64,000 bases of DNA from Spongiibacter thalassae (GTDB lineage Bacteria; Pseudomonadota; Gammaproteobacteria; Pseudomonadales; Spongiibacteraceae), in the NCBI RefSeq assembly GCF_012272835.1, contig NZ_JAAWWK010000002.1, positions 62,001 through 126,000 of the forward strand, written 5' to 3'. The position numbers and the translations under genes are program-made. Shown here piece after piece: positions 26,424 to 36,261 of the stretch. The notes beneath the pieces were generated by a model. It was not told where the DNA came from. It worked only from the letters and a program-made list of their open reading frames with translations, and searched no databases. Position 1 is the stretch's first letter; each line of letters opens with the position of its first letter.

Positions 26424-26879
26424 ATGAAAACCTCCTTCCTGTTACTTGCTTCAGGTCTATTGTGCGTGGCACTGCCGCTGCACGCGGGCGAAGCTGGCCG
26501 TAAAGCTCCCTTTGACGCTAATCAAGATGGCATCGTCAGCACCGCCGAGGTGGCCCAACACAAGGCAAATCGCTTTATGAAAATGGATGTCGACGGCGAC
26601 GGTGCGGTTAGTCGCGACGACATCGCCGAGTTCAAGGCCCGCCTGCGGGAGCAGCGCACCGGCTCGCGCGCCGATCGATTTGAGCTGGCCGACAGCAATG
26701 GCGATGGCTTGGTCGGTCAGGACGAGGCCCGCGCTTTTGCCCAGACTCGGGTGCAGAAGCTTGATGCCGACGGCGACGGCGCCATCAGCCGCGGCGAAAT
26801 GCACCGGGCTTTCCGTCACAGCGATCGTGGCCACCACAGCGACCGCGGCCGTCACGGCGACATGACGATGGCCGATTGA
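26424..26879 (+). CDS. Secreted EF-hand calcium-binding protein
   Basis: A 151-residue periplasmic protein with a signal peptide ending at ALPLHAGE. Four EF-hand loops are visible in pairs: DANQDGIVSTAE, DVDGDGAVSRDD, DSNGDGLVGQDE and DADGDGAISRGE, all with Asp at position 1 and Gly at 6. The tail is His/Arg/Asp rich (HSDRGHHSDRGRHGD), which could bind another metal. ATG 26424 follows GGAGAA. It lies 17 bases before an ECF sigma factor and may be part of, or controlled by, that signalling operon. Confidence 0.88.
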   Translation: MKTSFLLLASGLLCVALPLHAGEAGRKAPFDANQDGIVSTAEVAQHKANRFMKMDVDGDGAVSRDDIAEFKARLREQRTGSRADRFELADSNGDGLVGQDEARAFAQTRVQKLDADGDGAISRGEMHRAFRHSDRGHHSDRGRHGDMTMAD

Positions 26880-26896
26880 TGCGGAGTTACTGACTC

Positions 26897-27481
26897 GTGC
26901 GGCTTGGCATTAGTGATGCTGAGTTACTCGAGCGGGTGGCGAGCGGCGATGGCCGCGCCTTTGGCCAGTTGGCTGAGCGTCATTCTGCTCGAGTACTCAG
27001 CACGGCATACAGCGTGGTGCAGTCCCGCGCTGATGCTGAAGACATCTGTCAGGAAGTCTTTGTGCGCCTGTGGAAGCAGGCGCCAAACTGGCAGGATGAG
27101 GCGCAGTTGAGCACCTGGTTGTATCGAGTAGCGATGAACCTGGCGCTGAACCATCGCCAGCGTGTGCAGCAACGCATGGTGACGGGCAGTGATGAGGTGA
27201 TGCGCCGAATTGGCGATGCACCTGCCGCACCGCCCCCCATTGAGAGTGACCCGCAGCTGCTCCAGGCACTGGGGAAACTGCCGGAAAACCAGCGTGTCGC
27301 GATGAGCTTTCGCTATTTTCAAGACCTTTCGATCAAGCAGATTGCCCAGATTATGGATTCGACCCCCAAGGCGGTGGAGTCCGCGCTGGGGCGTGCCAAA
27401 CTCGCCATGAAGAAAATGCTGGGCGAGCAATACGCAGCGGACAATGATGTGGAGAGAGAAAATGATCTCAGCCCTTTTTAA
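26897..27481 (+). CDS. ECF RNA polymerase sigma factor
   Basis: A 194-residue sigma-70 group IV protein. Region 2 is DAEDICQEVFVRLWK preceded by VVQSRA; region 4 is LPENQRVAMSFRYFQDLSIKQIAQIM ending in STPKAVESALGRAKL. GTG 26897, ten bases after GGAG, is the start. Its last 20 bases overlap the next gene, whose product has the size, single membrane helix and position of an anti-sigma factor. The operon layout resembles the CnrH-CnrY-CnrX metal-response systems. Confidence 0.9.
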   Translation: MRLGISDAELLERVASGDGRAFGQLAERHSARVLSTAYSVVQSRADAEDICQEVFVRLWKQAPNWQDEAQLSTWLYRVAMNLALNHRQRVQQRMVTGSDEVMRRIGDAPAAPPPIESDPQLLQALGKLPENQRVAMSFRYFQDLSIKQIAQIMDSTPKAVESALGRAKLAMKKMLGEQYAADNDVERENDLSPF

Positions 27482-27911
27482 TCATGTGCTGGCCCGCTAT
27501 GGGCCGCTGCGCCACGAATGGCCAGTGCGCTACTGGCCGCTGACCCTGTTAACCCTGTGCGTGCCCGGCTGTCGCCGCCGCTGGCGCAGAGCCCTGGATG
27601 AGCATCGCGGTTGGCAACAGCTGGCCGAGCGTTCGGGCGTGGGCGATTTCGAAGTAAGCGAGGCGCTGATGGCCAGGCTGAAGCGTATCCCCGACAGTGA
27701 AGTACAAGTGCCGGCGACCGCGCCTGTGCGCACCGTTGTTCAGTGGTGGCCCCAGGCCGGAGCGGTGGTGGCGGCTATTGTCTGTGGCCTGCTGCTGGGA
27801 ATGAATGCGGAGTTGAGCTTGTACAGCGAATACTCGGAAAATAGCCTGGCCTACCTCGATGTGGCCGGTACAGCCGAGTTCAGCAATTGGATTTCTGGAG
27901 AAGAGCAATGA
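27462..27911 (+). CDS. Probable anti-sigma factor, single-pass membrane protein
   Basis: A 149-residue protein. It has an N-terminal cytoplasmic region of about 90 residues rich in Arg/Trp (RRRWRRALDEHRGWQQLAE), one transmembrane helix (AGAVVAAIVCGLLLGMN) and a short acidic periplasmic tail. It has no recognised ZAS zinc motif. ATG 27462 follows GGAGAG and overlaps the sigma gene, and the stop overlaps the next ATG (ATGA). The call rests on position and topology rather than sequence similarity. Confidence 0.7.
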   Translation: MISALFNHVLARYGPLRHEWPVRYWPLTLLTLCVPGCRRRWRRALDEHRGWQQLAERSGVGDFEVSEALMARLKRIPDSEVQVPATAPVRTVVQWWPQAGAVVAAIVCGLLLGMNAELSLYSEYSENSLAYLDVAGTAEFSNWISGEEQ

Positions 27912-28393
27912 CACGGCGTCGTTGGTTGTACGTTGCGCTGGTGGTGTCGATCATCATCAATGGCCTGTTGATAGGCGGCTGGCTGGGACACCGTTGGCGG
28001 GGCGAGGAACGTATGGCAGTACACGGTTTAAGTCGCCACATCCTGCGTCATGAGCCGGAGGAGTTGAGTGCGCCAGTGCAGAACCTGATGGCCACCAAGC
28101 GCGGTGAGATACGAGCGGCCTTCCACGAGTTAAAGCGGGCGCGGCGTTCTCTGGCCGGCGTTATCAAGCGCGAGCCACCGGAGCCGCAAGAGCTGGAAGA
28201 GGCGTTCGCCCGCCTGCGTCTTGCCGACGCGACATTGAAGACTCTCAGTCACGAGATTCTGATCGCGGTGTTGCCGGAAATGTCGCCGGCCCAACGCACG
28301 GCGCTGTTGAGTGGTAGCCGCAAAGGGCATCATCACGGTGATAAGCATCATGGTGGTAAGGGAAAATGTGCTGGCGAACCGCCTGTTCAGTGA
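27908..28393 (+). CDS. CnrX/CpxP-like periplasmic metal-sensing protein
   Basis: A 161-residue protein with an N-terminal anchor (YVALVVSIIINGLLIGGWLG) and a helical periplasmic domain of the heavy-metal-resistance/Spy-CpxP type (RHILRHEPEELSAPVQNLMA, then AFARLRLADATLKTLSHEIL). The C-terminus is His-rich (GHHHGDKHHGGKGKC), a likely metal site. The overlapping start with the anti-sigma gene and the upstream ECF sigma suggest a sensor-anti-sigma-sigma relay. The metal is unknown; Ca2+ (through the EF-hand neighbour), Ni/Co or Cu are candidates. Confidence 0.82.
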   Translation: MTRRRWLYVALVVSIIINGLLIGGWLGHRWRGEERMAVHGLSRHILRHEPEELSAPVQNLMATKRGEIRAAFHELKRARRSLAGVIKREPPEPQELEEAFARLRLADATLKTLSHEILIAVLPEMSPAQRTALLSGSRKGHHHGDKHHGGKGKCAGEPPVQ

Positions 28394-29031
28394 ATGCCGT
28401 GGTAGGGCAGGGGGCCGTCGTACCAGCGTCCGCGCCAGGCGCGAAAGACCAGATCGGGATACCAGGTTTTCCCGAGACTGCCGTTATAGCGTGCCAGCGC
28501 GCGACTGAGGTGACCTTTTTCCCGTTGCAGGTAGTACTGCAAAATCTGGCAGCCGTAGCGCAGGTTGGTATCCATGTTGGTCAGGTTGTCGTCGGGCCGG
28601 CCTATTTCATTTTTCCAGAACGGCATCACCTGCATCAAGCCCTGGGCGCCGACCCGGGAAATCGCGTATTGGTCAAACCGGCTTTCAATCTGGATCAATG
28701 CCAGTACCAGCTCCGGAGGCAGGTCGGCGGCGGCAGCTTCGCGGTGAACTCCTCGCAGAAAGGTCAGTCGCGCGGCGGGGTCCTTGATGAAAGGTTTTAG
28801 CCGCCCGGACATATCCAGCAGCCACACCTCAGCGTCAAAGCGGTCCTGAAAATTGTCCGCGCGCGGCACGGCGTCCTTTAGATAAGCTGCCAGGGCAGCG
28901 CGCTCGCTCGCCGCTTTGTCGCCGGAGGTGAGGGCCAGGCCCGGAGCGGCAAGGATCAGCGCGCCGAGCAGCAGAGCGACACAGCGCCTGCGTTTAGCGC
29001 GGCAGACGTTCACTGATAAAGGCCAGCACAT
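28387..29031 (-). CDS. Lytic transglycosylase (SLT domain)
   Basis: About 214 residues. An Arg-rich N-terminus is followed by a signal segment ([18 protein letters not shown]). The catalytic domain begins near residue 105: [20 protein letters not shown] contains the catalytic Glu in the ES motif, GLMQVMP follows, then [15 protein letters not shown] and ARYNGSLG. It cleaves peptidoglycan glycan strands with 1,6-anhydro formation. The 5' end overlaps proS by about 38 bases; the start could be ATG 29031 or GTG 29013. It is on the opposite strand to the metal-sensor gene, the two overlapping tail to tail by seven bases. Confidence 0.9.
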   Translation of the reverse strand: MCWPLSVNVCRAKRRRCVALLLGALILAAPGLALTSGDKAASERAALAAYLKDAVPRADNFQDRFDAEVWLLDMSGRLKPFIKDPAARLTFLRGVHREAAAADLPPELVLALIQIESRFDQYAISRVGAQGLMQVMPFWKNEIGRPDDNLTNMDTNLRYGCQILQYYLQREKGHLSRALARYNGSLGKTWYPDLVFRAWRGRWYDGPLPYHGIH

Positions 29032-30718
29032 TTTCCGCAGGCAGGTCTTCATTGTCCTCTGCACGGCGGTGTTTATATTCCAGCATACCCTTGTCCAGAC
29101 CGCGATCGCCGATCACGATCCGGTGGGGAATACCGATCAGCTCGATGTCGGCGAACTTCACCCCGGGGCGCTCGTTGCGGTCATCCAGCAGCACATCGTA
29201 ACCCTGCAGCTTCAGCTCTTCGTACAGGGTTTCTGCAGCCTCGCGTACCCGCTCGGATTTTTGCATGTTCAGCGGCACGATAGCGATCTGGAAGGGGGCA
29301 ATGCTGTCTGGCCAGAGAATGCCCTTGTCATCGTTATTTTGCTCGATGGCGGAGGCGACCACGCGGCTGACGCCGATGCCGTAGCAACCCATAATCATGG
29401 TTTGCTCTTTGCCCTGCTCGTTCAGTACTGTGGCCTTCATGGCTTCAGAGTACTTGGTGCCGAGCTGGAAAATATGACCGACTTCAATGCCGCGTTTAAT
29501 CAGTAGCGTGCCCTTGCCGTCGGGACTGGGGTCACCGCTGACCACGTCGCGGATATCTGCGATTTCTACCAGCGGTACATCTCTTTCCCAGTTGACGCCG
29601 GTGAGGTGGTAGCCCTCGTCATTGGCGCCACAGATAAAGTCGGCGCAGTGGGCTGCGCTGCGGTCTACAACAGTGCGCAGGTTCAGGCCAACCGGGCCAA
29701 TCGAGCCGGGACCACAGCCCAGGGCTGCCTTGATATCCTTTTCCTCGGCCAGGGTCAGCGGTGCAGCGATGCCCGGAAGTTTTTCCGCTTTAATGTCGTT
29801 GAGCTGGTGATCGCCGCGCAACACCAGTGCGATCAGTGCTTGCTTGCCGTTTTCGTCGGCTTCGCCATACACCAGCAAGGTTTTCACGGTCTGAGCTGCC
29901 GGGCAATCAAAGAATGCGCACACCTGCTCGATACTGCCGACCTCGGGTGTGGCGACCTTGTCGAGGGTGGCCGTGGCGGCGGGGCGCTCTCCGGCGGGGG
30001 GCAGGGCCTCGGCCATTTCTACGTTGGCGGCATAATCAGAGCTGTCAGAGAAGGCGATGTCGTCTTCACCGGACTCGGCGAGCACGTGGAATTCGTGGGA
30101 GCCACTGCCGCCAATGGAACCGGTATCGGCGATAACCGGGCGGAAGTCCAGCCCGAGGCGAGTAAATATACGGGTATAGGCCTCGTGCATGGTGTCGTAG
30201 GTCGCCTGCAGTGAGGCCTGATCCTGATGGAAGGAATAGGCGTCCTTCATCACAAACTCCCGCGCGCGCATCACCCCGAAGCGCGGGCGAATTTCGTCGC
30301 GAAACTTGGTTTGAATCTGGTAAAAGTTAGCGGGCAATTGCTTGTAGCTGCGCAGCTCGTTGCGAATCAGGTCGGTAATAACCTCTTCGTGGGTCGGCCC
30401 CAGACAGAAATCCCGCTGGTGGCGGTCACCGATGCGCAGCAGCTCGGCCCCGTATTGCTCCCAACGGCCGGATTCCTGCCACAGCTCGGCGGGCTGCACC
30501 ACGGGCATCAATACCTCCTGGGCGCCGGCGCGGTCCATTTCCTCGCGGACGATGCGTTCAACCTTGCGCAGCACTCGCAGGCCCAGTGGCAGCCAGCTAT
30601 AGAGGCCGGTCGCCAGCTTGCGTATCATGCCCGCACGCAGCATCAATTGATGACTGATGACCTCGGCATCGGCGGGGGTTTCTTTGACGGTGGCAATAAG
30701 AATCTGGCTGGCGCGCAT
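28994..30718 (-). CDS. proS: Prolyl-tRNA synthetase
   Basis: A 574-residue class II synthetase of the bacterial type with an inserted editing domain. Motif 2 lies in the [20 protein letters not shown] region with [20 protein letters not shown], and motif 3 is [18 protein letters not shown]. The C-terminal anticodon-binding domain carries [19 protein letters not shown] and [20 protein letters not shown]. The bacterial editing (INS) domain occupies about residues 230-400. The start [15 protein letters not shown] is typical. It charges tRNA-Pro and hydrolyses mischarged Ala-tRNA-Pro. Essential single gene. Confidence 0.97.
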   Translation of the reverse strand: MRASQILIATVKETPADAEVISHQLMLRAGMIRKLATGLYSWLPLGLRVLRKVERIVREEMDRAGAQEVLMPVVQPAELWQESGRWEQYGAELLRIGDRHQRDFCLGPTHEEVITDLIRNELRSYKQLPANFYQIQTKFRDEIRPRFGVMRAREFVMKDAYSFHQDQASLQATYDTMHEAYTRIFTRLGLDFRPVIADTGSIGGSGSHEFHVLAESGEDDIAFSDSSDYAANVEMAEALPPAGERPAATATLDKVATPEVGSIEQVCAFFDCPAAQTVKTLLVYGEADENGKQALIALVLRGDHQLNDIKAEKLPGIAAPLTLAEEKDIKAALGCGPGSIGPVGLNLRTVVDRSAAHCADFICGANDEGYHLTGVNWERDVPLVEIADIRDVVSGDPSPDGKGTLLIKRGIEVGHIFQLGTKYSEAMKATVLNEQGKEQTMIMGCYGIGVSRVVASAIEQNNDDKGILWPDSIAPFQIAIVPLNMQKSERVREAAETLYEELKLQGYDVLLDDRNERPGVKFADIELIGIPHRIVIGDRGLDKGMLEYKHRRAEDNEDLPAENVLAFISERLPR

Positions 30719-30826
30719 AACGGATATCTGGCCTTAAAAGCTGCGGGATGAAGTGCCGGCATTTTACGATTGATAGACAGTCTGGTACAGGGTTAATCCT
30801 TACCGTGTAAGACAGGAGACGGAATT

Positions 30827-31294
30827 ATGTTTGAACTGCACAATCAATTGGCGGCAGATACAGTCGAACTCGGTGACTTGCCGCTGTGCCGGGTGTTGTT
30901 GATGAATGACAGTCAGTATCCCTGGTTAATTCTGGTACCGCGCCGGGAGGGCTTGCGCGAGCTATACGAACTGAGTGAGCAGGACAGGCAGCAGTTCGTG
31001 CTGGAGTCGGACCTGGTGTCGCGAATCCTGGCCACTGTGTTTGCTGCGGAGAAACTGAATGTCGCGGCCCTGGGCAATATGGTGCCGCAGCTGCATGTGC
31101 ATCATATTGCCCGGTATCGCGCCGATGTGGCCTGGCCAAAACCGGTGTGGGGTCAGTTTCCCGCCAAGCCGTACACTGATGAAGCATTGCAAAGTCGCTG
31201 TGAGCAGTTGGTCAAGGCGCTCTCTGCTGCGCCGGACTTTTGTCCAAAAACTAACGCCTGGCCATTATCGGACGCGGGGCGAAAATTTGAGTGA
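30827..31294 (+). CDS. HIT domain protein
   Basis: A 155-residue histidine-triad nucleotide hydrolase/transferase family protein. The active-site stretch is NMVPQLHVHHIAR, where Gln occupies the first triad position (Q-x-H-x-H), a form common in this bacterial subfamily. The N-terminal LLMNDSQYPWLILVPRR is a typical family strand. Substrate unknown. AGGAGA lies before ATG 30827. It is divergent from proS. Confidence 0.88.
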   Translation: MFELHNQLAADTVELGDLPLCRVLLMNDSQYPWLILVPRREGLRELYELSEQDRQQFVLESDLVSRILATVFAAEKLNVAALGNMVPQLHVHHIARYRADVAWPKPVWGQFPAKPYTDEALQSRCEQLVKALSAAPDFCPKTNAWPLSDAGRKFE

Positions 31295-31540
31295 TTGGGC
31301 GGAGCAACGGGAAAAAGTGTGTGAATAGGCTATAAAATAAGTATTAAATTGGTCGCTGATGCTGAAAACCCCTTGTTTTGTACGGTGCAATGGATTATAG
31401 GTATCGGCAGGCACAATTTGCGTTGGCGGTTGGCCCGGTTTCCAATAGCTGTTCAGGTGCTGGTGGCGGGGTGAATTGGCACAGTGCTGTACCGGAAAAG
31501 AGCAACAATAAACTCTAATGTGATTACAGGACCTATTCCT

Positions 31541-31930
31541 ATGGCGACAAAAAAAGCTGCTCCAAAGAAAGCTGCCGCTAAGGCAAAAACTGCTGCGGCT
31601 CCGAAGCGCAAAACCACTGCGTTGAGTGAGAAAATGACCAAAACGCAAATTCTTACTGAAATTGCGACGAACACCGATTTGACGCGCAAGCAGGTGGCAG
31701 ACGTGCTGGAAGAGCTGGAGATCCTCATCGAGCGCAGCATCAAGAAGCGCGCACTGGGTGAGTTCACCATTCCAGGGTTGATGAAAATCACCACAGTGAA
31801 AAAGCCTGCGACCAAGGCGCGTAAGGGCATCAACCCCTTCACCGGTGAAGAAACCACCTTCAAGGCCAAACCTGCCAGTGTGGCGGTCAAGGTTCGCCCG
31901 CTGAAAAAGCTCAAGGATTTCGCCGCCTGA
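31541..31930 (+). CDS. HU-family DNA-binding protein with Lys/Ala-rich N-terminal tail
   Basis: A 129-residue nucleoid protein. Residues 1-25 are a basic tail (ATKKAAPKKAAAKAKTAAAP). From about residue 30 an HU/IHF fold follows: MTKTQILTEIATNTDLTRKQ dimerisation helices, then GEFTIPGLMKITTVKKPATK and the DNA-arm signature GINPFTGEE. ATG 31541 is used; an in-frame start at 31484 would add non-HU sequence. The tail resembles eukaryotic-histone-like extensions and probably adds nonspecific DNA or RNA contacts. A stem-loop follows the stop. Confidence 0.9.
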   Translation: MATKKAAPKKAAAKAKTAAAPKRKTTALSEKMTKTQILTEIATNTDLTRKQVADVLEELEILIERSIKKRALGEFTIPGLMKITTVKKPATKARKGINPFTGEETTFKAKPASVAVKVRPLKKLKDFAA

Positions 31931-31937
31931 TTTCCTT

Positions 31938-31963
31938 GCGGTGGCGCGTTACCGCGCCGCCGC
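31938..31963 (+). terminator. Stem-loop downstream of the HU-like gene
   Basis: An 11-bp GC-rich stem (31938-31948 with 31953-31963, one G-T pair, loop ttac) begins seven bases after the stop and is followed by a pyrimidine-rich stretch with scattered Ts. Probable terminator, not perfect. Confidence 0.6.
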
Positions 31964-32139
31964 TTCCGTTTCCCCCCTGTGGTTTCTGCTATTTCCCTGT
32001 TGTTTCCCCATAGCTGCCATTGAGTTTCACCCCCTCCGTTTATTCACAGCCCCGCTTTGCGTTATAATCGCGCTCTTTTTTTGACCGACGGGTTTTCCTG
32101 AGGCTCAGACTACGGCGATTTTGTCTTGGGAGGTTTCCA

Positions 32140-32397
32140 ATGCCGATTTACGAATATCAATGCCAGGCTTGCCAGCATGAAATGGAAGCGTTGCAGAAAA
32201 TGAGCGACCCCGCCTTGGTGGCTTGCCCGGAGTGCAAGGCCGACAAGTTGGTGAAGAAGATCTCAGCCGCAGGATTTCGCCTGAAGGGCGGCGGTTGGTA
32301 CGAGACCGACTTCAAATCCGGCGGCAGCAAGAAAAACCTGGCGGGGGATGCCGGCTCTTCATCGGGCGGCGGCTCGTCGAGCAGCTCAGACAGCTAA
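32140..32397 (+). CDS. FmdB-family zinc-ribbon protein
   Basis: An 85-residue protein starting MPIYEYQCQACQ with a second CPEC pair at residues 29-32, forming a four-cysteine zinc ribbon. The conserved KKISAAGFRLKGGGWYETDF follows, and the C-terminus is a Ser/Gly-rich low-complexity tail (SSGGGSSSSSDS). Such genes commonly precede aspS in proteobacteria, as here (54 bases upstream). The role is unproven; a regulatory or ribosome-associated function has been suggested for the family. Confidence 0.9.
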   Translation: MPIYEYQCQACQHEMEALQKMSDPALVACPECKADKLVKKISAAGFRLKGGGWYETDFKSGGSKKNLAGDAGSSSGGGSSSSSDS

Positions 32398-32451
32398 TTT
32401 CAGGGGCCGGACGACCGGCCCGTCAATGACTTAACACAGCGGGAATATCAA

Positions 32452-34221
32452 ATGCGCAGCCATTATTGCGGGAGCCTCGGTAGCGAGAACATCGATCAGG
32501 AAGTCACCATATGTGGATGGGTGGATCGCCGCCGCGACCACGGTGGGGTGATATTCCTAGATATGCGGGATCGCGAGGGTATTGTGCAGGTGGTCTTTGA
32601 CCCCGACACCGAGGAACACTTTGCCACCGCCGACCGCGTGCGCAGTGAATATGTACTGAAAATACGTGGTCGTGTCCGTGCCCGCGACGGTGCCACGGTC
32701 AACGCCAATATGAAAACCGGCGAAATCGAAGTGCTGGGTAAGGAAATCGAGATTCTCAATGAGTCCGAAACACCGCCCTTCCAACTGGATGACCACACCG
32801 AAGTGGGTGAGGACGTGCGTCTGCGCTACCGCTACCTGGACCTGCGTCGCCCGCAAATCGCCGACAAGCTGCGCCTGCGTGCGCGGATTACCTCAGTGCT
32901 GCGCCGCTATATGGACGAGCAGGGCTTTCTGGATATTGAAACGCCCATTTTGACCCGCGCGACACCAGAGGGTGCACGGGACTACCTGGTGCCCAGCCGT
33001 ACCCACTCGGGCAAATTCTTTGCACTGCCCCAGTCGCCCCAGCTGTTCAAGCAGTTGCTGATGGTGTCGGGCTTTGATCGTTATTACCAGATTGCCAAGT
33101 GTTTCCGCGACGAAGACCTGCGCGCTGACCGCCAGCCGGAATTTACCCAGATTGATATCGAAACCTCGTTCATGGACGACAAGGCGATAATGGCGGTTGC
33201 CGAGGGCATGATTCGCGATCTGTTCAAAGAAGTGATGGGACTCGACCTGGGGGACTTCCCACAAATGCCTTATTCCGAGGCGATGTCGCGTTTCGGCAGC
33301 GACAAGCCAGACCTGCGTATTCCGCTGGAGCTGGTAGATGTGGGTGACCTGATGACCGAGGTCGATTTCAAAGTGTTCTCCGGCCCAGCGAAAAACCCCA
33401 AGGGGCGTGTGGCAGCACTGAAAGTGCCCGGTGGTAACGACAAACTCAGCCGCAAGCAGATTGACGATTACACCAAGTACGTGGGTATTTATGGCGCCAA
33501 GGGGCTGGCCTACATCAAGGTCAACGATAAGTCGGATCTGGAAGGCGGCCTGCAATCTCCTATCGTCAAATTCCTGCCGGAACCGGTGCGCGCCGCCATT
33601 CTGGAGCGGGTGGGTGCTGACAATGGCGACCTGATTTTCTTTGGTGCCGACAGCGCCAAAGTGGTCAATGAAGCACTCGGCGCACTGCGCTGCAAACTCG
33701 GCGAAGACCTCAACCTGTACACTGCGCCCTGGGCGCCGTTGTGGGTGGTGGACTTCCCGATGTTTGAGGAAGACGGCAACGGTGGTTTGACCTCGCTGCA
33801 CCACCCCTTCACCGCGCCGTCCTGCTCGCCGGAAGAGCTGGAAAAAGCACCCGCTGACGCGCTGTCGATCGCTTATGACATGGTGCTCAACGGCACTGAG
33901 CTGGGTGGCGGTTCGGTGCGTATCCATCGCCCCGCGATGCAGGAAGCGGTATTCCGCGTACTGGGTATTGGCGACGAGGAAGCCCGTGAGAAGTTCGGCT
34001 TCCTGCTCGACGCACTGAAGTACGGCGCACCACCGCATGCGGGTCTGGCCTTCGGCCTTGATCGTCTGGTGATGTTGATGAGCGGTGCGCGCTCCATTCG
34101 CGACGTTATCGCCTTCCCCAAAACCCAGAGTGCGGCCTGTGTGATGACCGATGCACCGGGAGTGGTGGAAACCCGTCAGCTGAGCGAGCTGAGCATTCGC
34201 GTGCGCAAGAACGAAGAGTAA
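32452..34221 (+). CDS. aspS: Aspartyl-tRNA synthetase
   Basis: A 589-residue class IIb synthetase. An OB-fold anticodon-binding N-domain ([20 protein letters not shown]) is followed by the catalytic core, with motif 2 at [20 protein letters not shown] and motif 3 at [20 protein letters not shown]. The large bacterial GAD insertion (about residues 290-420) is present. Length equals the E. coli enzyme (590). Whether it is discriminating or also charges tRNA-Asn cannot be stated. A GC hairpin (32404-32421) sits in the leader between fmdB and this gene. Confidence 0.97.
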   Translation: MRSHYCGSLGSENIDQEVTICGWVDRRRDHGGVIFLDMRDREGIVQVVFDPDTEEHFATADRVRSEYVLKIRGRVRARDGATVNANMKTGEIEVLGKEIEILNESETPPFQLDDHTEVGEDVRLRYRYLDLRRPQIADKLRLRARITSVLRRYMDEQGFLDIETPILTRATPEGARDYLVPSRTHSGKFFALPQSPQLFKQLLMVSGFDRYYQIAKCFRDEDLRADRQPEFTQIDIETSFMDDKAIMAVAEGMIRDLFKEVMGLDLGDFPQMPYSEAMSRFGSDKPDLRIPLELVDVGDLMTEVDFKVFSGPAKNPKGRVAALKVPGGNDKLSRKQIDDYTKYVGIYGAKGLAYIKVNDKSDLEGGLQSPIVKFLPEPVRAAILERVGADNGDLIFFGADSAKVVNEALGALRCKLGEDLNLYTAPWAPLWVVDFPMFEEDGNGGLTSLHHPFTAPSCSPEELEKAPADALSIAYDMVLNGTELGGGSVRIHRPAMQEAVFRVLGIGDEEAREKFGFLLDALKYGAPPHAGLAFGLDRLVMLMSGARSIRDVIAFPKTQSAACVMTDAPGVVETRQLSELSIRVRKNEE

Positions 34222-34231
34222 GTCGAAAAAA

Positions 34232-34264
34232 CGGCATGCCCCGGCGGCGTTTCGGGGCGTGCCG
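34232..34264 (+). other. Hairpin between aspS and yebC
   Basis: A 12-bp GC-rich stem with one G-T pair and a nine-base loop, directly after aspS. No T run follows and yebC starts 16 bases later, so it is more likely an mRNA stability or partial-termination element. Confidence 0.4.
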
Positions 34265-34279
34265 CGCAAGAGGTAGTGT

Positions 34280-35026
34280 ATGGCTGGGCACAGTAAATGG
34301 GCCAATATCAAACACCGCAAAGCCGCGCAGGATGCTAAGCGTGGCAAAATTTTCACCAAGCTGATTCGCGAGTTGGTGGTCGCCGCACGAGCCGGTGGGC
34401 CGCTGCCCGAGGACAATCCCCGTCTGCGCGCCGCCGTGGACAAGGCTCTCGGTGCCAACATGAAGCGTGACACCATTGATAAAGCCATCGCCCGGGGTGC
34501 GGGCAATGCCGAAGGCGACAATTACGACGAGATCACCTACGAGGGCTATGGCCCAGGTGGGGTAGCAATCTATGTCGAGTGCATGACCGACAATCGCAAT
34601 CGCACGGTGGCTGAGGTGCGTCACGCCTTTTCCAGACGTGGTGGCAATCTGGGTACCGACGGCTCCGTGGCCTATCTGTTTACCCGCCTGGGTCAGCTGG
34701 TGTTTGCCCCGGGTGTCGACGAAGAACAGTTATTGGAGCTGGCGCTTGAAGCCGGTGCGGAGGACGTGATTCTCCATGAGGATGGCAGCGCCGAAGTCCT
34801 GACGCCCTGGGAGTCCTTTCACAGTGTTAAGGACGCCCTTGAAGCCGCGGGCCTGGCCAGCGACAGCGCTGATATTGTGATGCAGCCTGGCACCACTGTC
34901 GTGCTGGATCGCGCAGGTGCCGAGAGCGTGCTCGGCTTGATCGAGATGCTTGAAGATCTCGACGATGTACAAAACGTTTACAGCAACGCCGAGATTCCCG
35001 ACGACATCCTCGACGAACTTTCCTGA
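34280..35026 (+). CDS. yebC: YebC/PmpR family regulatory protein
   Basis: A 248-residue protein starting [20 protein letters not shown], with the family's [12 protein letters not shown] segment and [20 protein letters not shown] central motif. YebC/PmpR proteins were described as transcription regulators, and recent work on family members links them to relief of ribosome stalling. It lies between aspS and ruvC, the usual gammaproteobacterial order. Confidence 0.95.
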   Translation: MAGHSKWANIKHRKAAQDAKRGKIFTKLIRELVVAARAGGPLPEDNPRLRAAVDKALGANMKRDTIDKAIARGAGNAEGDNYDEITYEGYGPGGVAIYVECMTDNRNRTVAEVRHAFSRRGGNLGTDGSVAYLFTRLGQLVFAPGVDEEQLLELALEAGAEDVILHEDGSAEVLTPWESFHSVKDALEAAGLASDSADIVMQPGTTVVLDRAGAESVLGLIEMLEDLDDVQNVYSNAEIPDDILDELS

Positions 35027-35110
35027 GTCGAGCCGATTCCGCCTGCGGGTCGTTGTCATTTCACGCACTGTTCTGTGCATAATAGGGTAACGATTCGACC
35101 GCGACCCAAT

Positions 35111-35653
35111 ATGACAATCATTCTTGGTATAGACCCCGGCTCGCAGAAGACCGGTTTTGGTCTTATTTCAGTAGAGGGGCACAAACACCGCTATTTAAGT
35201 AGCGGTGTCATTCGCTTGCCCCAGTCAGCCCTGCCGGAACGGCTGGATATTATTTTTCGTAATTTAACCACAATTATCGACGAATACCGTCCCGATGAAG
35301 CCGCGGTGGAAGAGGTATTTATGGCCAAAAGTGCCGGCTCTGCCCTGAAACTGGGGCAGGCTCGGGGCGCGGCAATTGTCGCCTGTGTCGCCGCTGACTT
35401 GCTGGTAGCGGAATATACGGCGCGGCAAATCAAAAAGGCCGTGGTGGGCAGTGGTGCCGCCGACAAAACCCAGATCCAGCATATGGTGAAAATTCTGCTG
35501 AATCTCCCCGCGGCTCCCCAGGAAGATGCCGCCGATGCACTGGCGGCGGCAATCTGCCACGCCAATGCTCGACAGGGCCTGAGCAATATGTCCGAACCCA
35601 TGGCCGCCCCACGTTTGCGCCGGGGACGGCTCTCTAATAAGGTAAATTCATGA
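35111..35653 (+). CDS. ruvC: Holliday junction endonuclease RuvC
   Basis: A 180-residue RNase-H-fold nuclease. The first catalytic Asp is in [14 protein letters not shown], the second acid in [20 protein letters not shown], and the last acids in [14 protein letters not shown]. It cleaves Holliday junctions made during recombination, with RuvAB. ATG 35111 gives the standard N-terminus; an upstream GTG at 35075 would add 12 atypical residues. It overlaps ruvA by four bases. Confidence 0.96.
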   Translation: MTIILGIDPGSQKTGFGLISVEGHKHRYLSSGVIRLPQSALPERLDIIFRNLTTIIDEYRPDEAAVEEVFMAKSAGSALKLGQARGAAIVACVAADLLVAEYTARQIKKAVVGSGAADKTQIQHMVKILLNLPAAPQEDAADALAAAICHANARQGLSNMSEPMAAPRLRRGRLSNKVNS

Positions 35654-36249
35654 TCTCTCGTTTGCGCGGTGTTCTGATTGAAAAGCAGGCGCCGGAAATT
35701 GTGCTCGACGTCAATGGCGTCGGCTACGAAGTATTGGTGCCCATGACCACCTTATACGACCTACCGCCACTCGGCGGCGAGGTGGTACTGTACACCCAGT
35801 TTATTGTTCGCGAAGATGCCCAAACCCTGTTTGGCTTTGGCGATACCCGGGCGCGGGAACTGTTCCGCAACCTGATAAAGGTAAACGGCGTCGGCCCCAA
35901 ACTTGCTTTAACAGTGATGTCGGGCATTGATAGCGACGACTTTGTGCGTTGTGTGCACGAGGGCGATGCGGCGGCGCTGGTGCGCTTGCCGGGAGTGGGT
36001 AAAAAAACTGCCGAGCGGCTGATTATGGAAATGCGCGACCGTCTGGAAAGCTGGGCGCCGGCACTGGGCGACGCACCGGCGAAACCCTCGGCGCCGTCAG
36101 CGTCGGCGGTGATTGCCGAAGCCGAGTCTGCACTGGTGGCGCTGGGTTACAAACCCCAGGAAGCGAGCAAAGCGATCAGCGCGCTGGACAGCGACGGTGT
36201 GAGCAGCGAGGCGCTGATACGGGCGGCTCTCAAGAATATGATCAGGTAG
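35650..36249 (+). CDS. ruvA: Holliday junction branch-migration subunit RuvA
   Basis: A 199-residue protein with the three RuvA domains: N-terminal OB fold ([20 protein letters not shown]), central helix-hairpin-helix ([14 protein letters not shown] and [16 protein letters not shown]) and a C-terminal UBA-like domain ([16 protein letters not shown]) that contacts RuvB. It forms the tetramer that holds the four-way junction. The start overlaps the ruvC stop. Confidence 0.97.
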   Translation: MISRLRGVLIEKQAPEIVLDVNGVGYEVLVPMTTLYDLPPLGGEVVLYTQFIVREDAQTLFGFGDTRARELFRNLIKVNGVGPKLALTVMSGIDSDDFVRCVHEGDAAALVRLPGVGKKTAERLIMEMRDRLESWAPALGDAPAKPSAPSASAVIAEAESALVALGYKPQEASKAISALDSDGVSSEALIRAALKNMIR

Positions 36250-36261
36250 GGGCGGGGCATC

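Noticed and set aside
32893-34521. A 542-codon open frame antisense to aspS
   Set aside because: It mirrors a conserved, complete aspS and yebC start; composition is that of a shadow frame in high-GC DNA, with no ribosome site or family motif.
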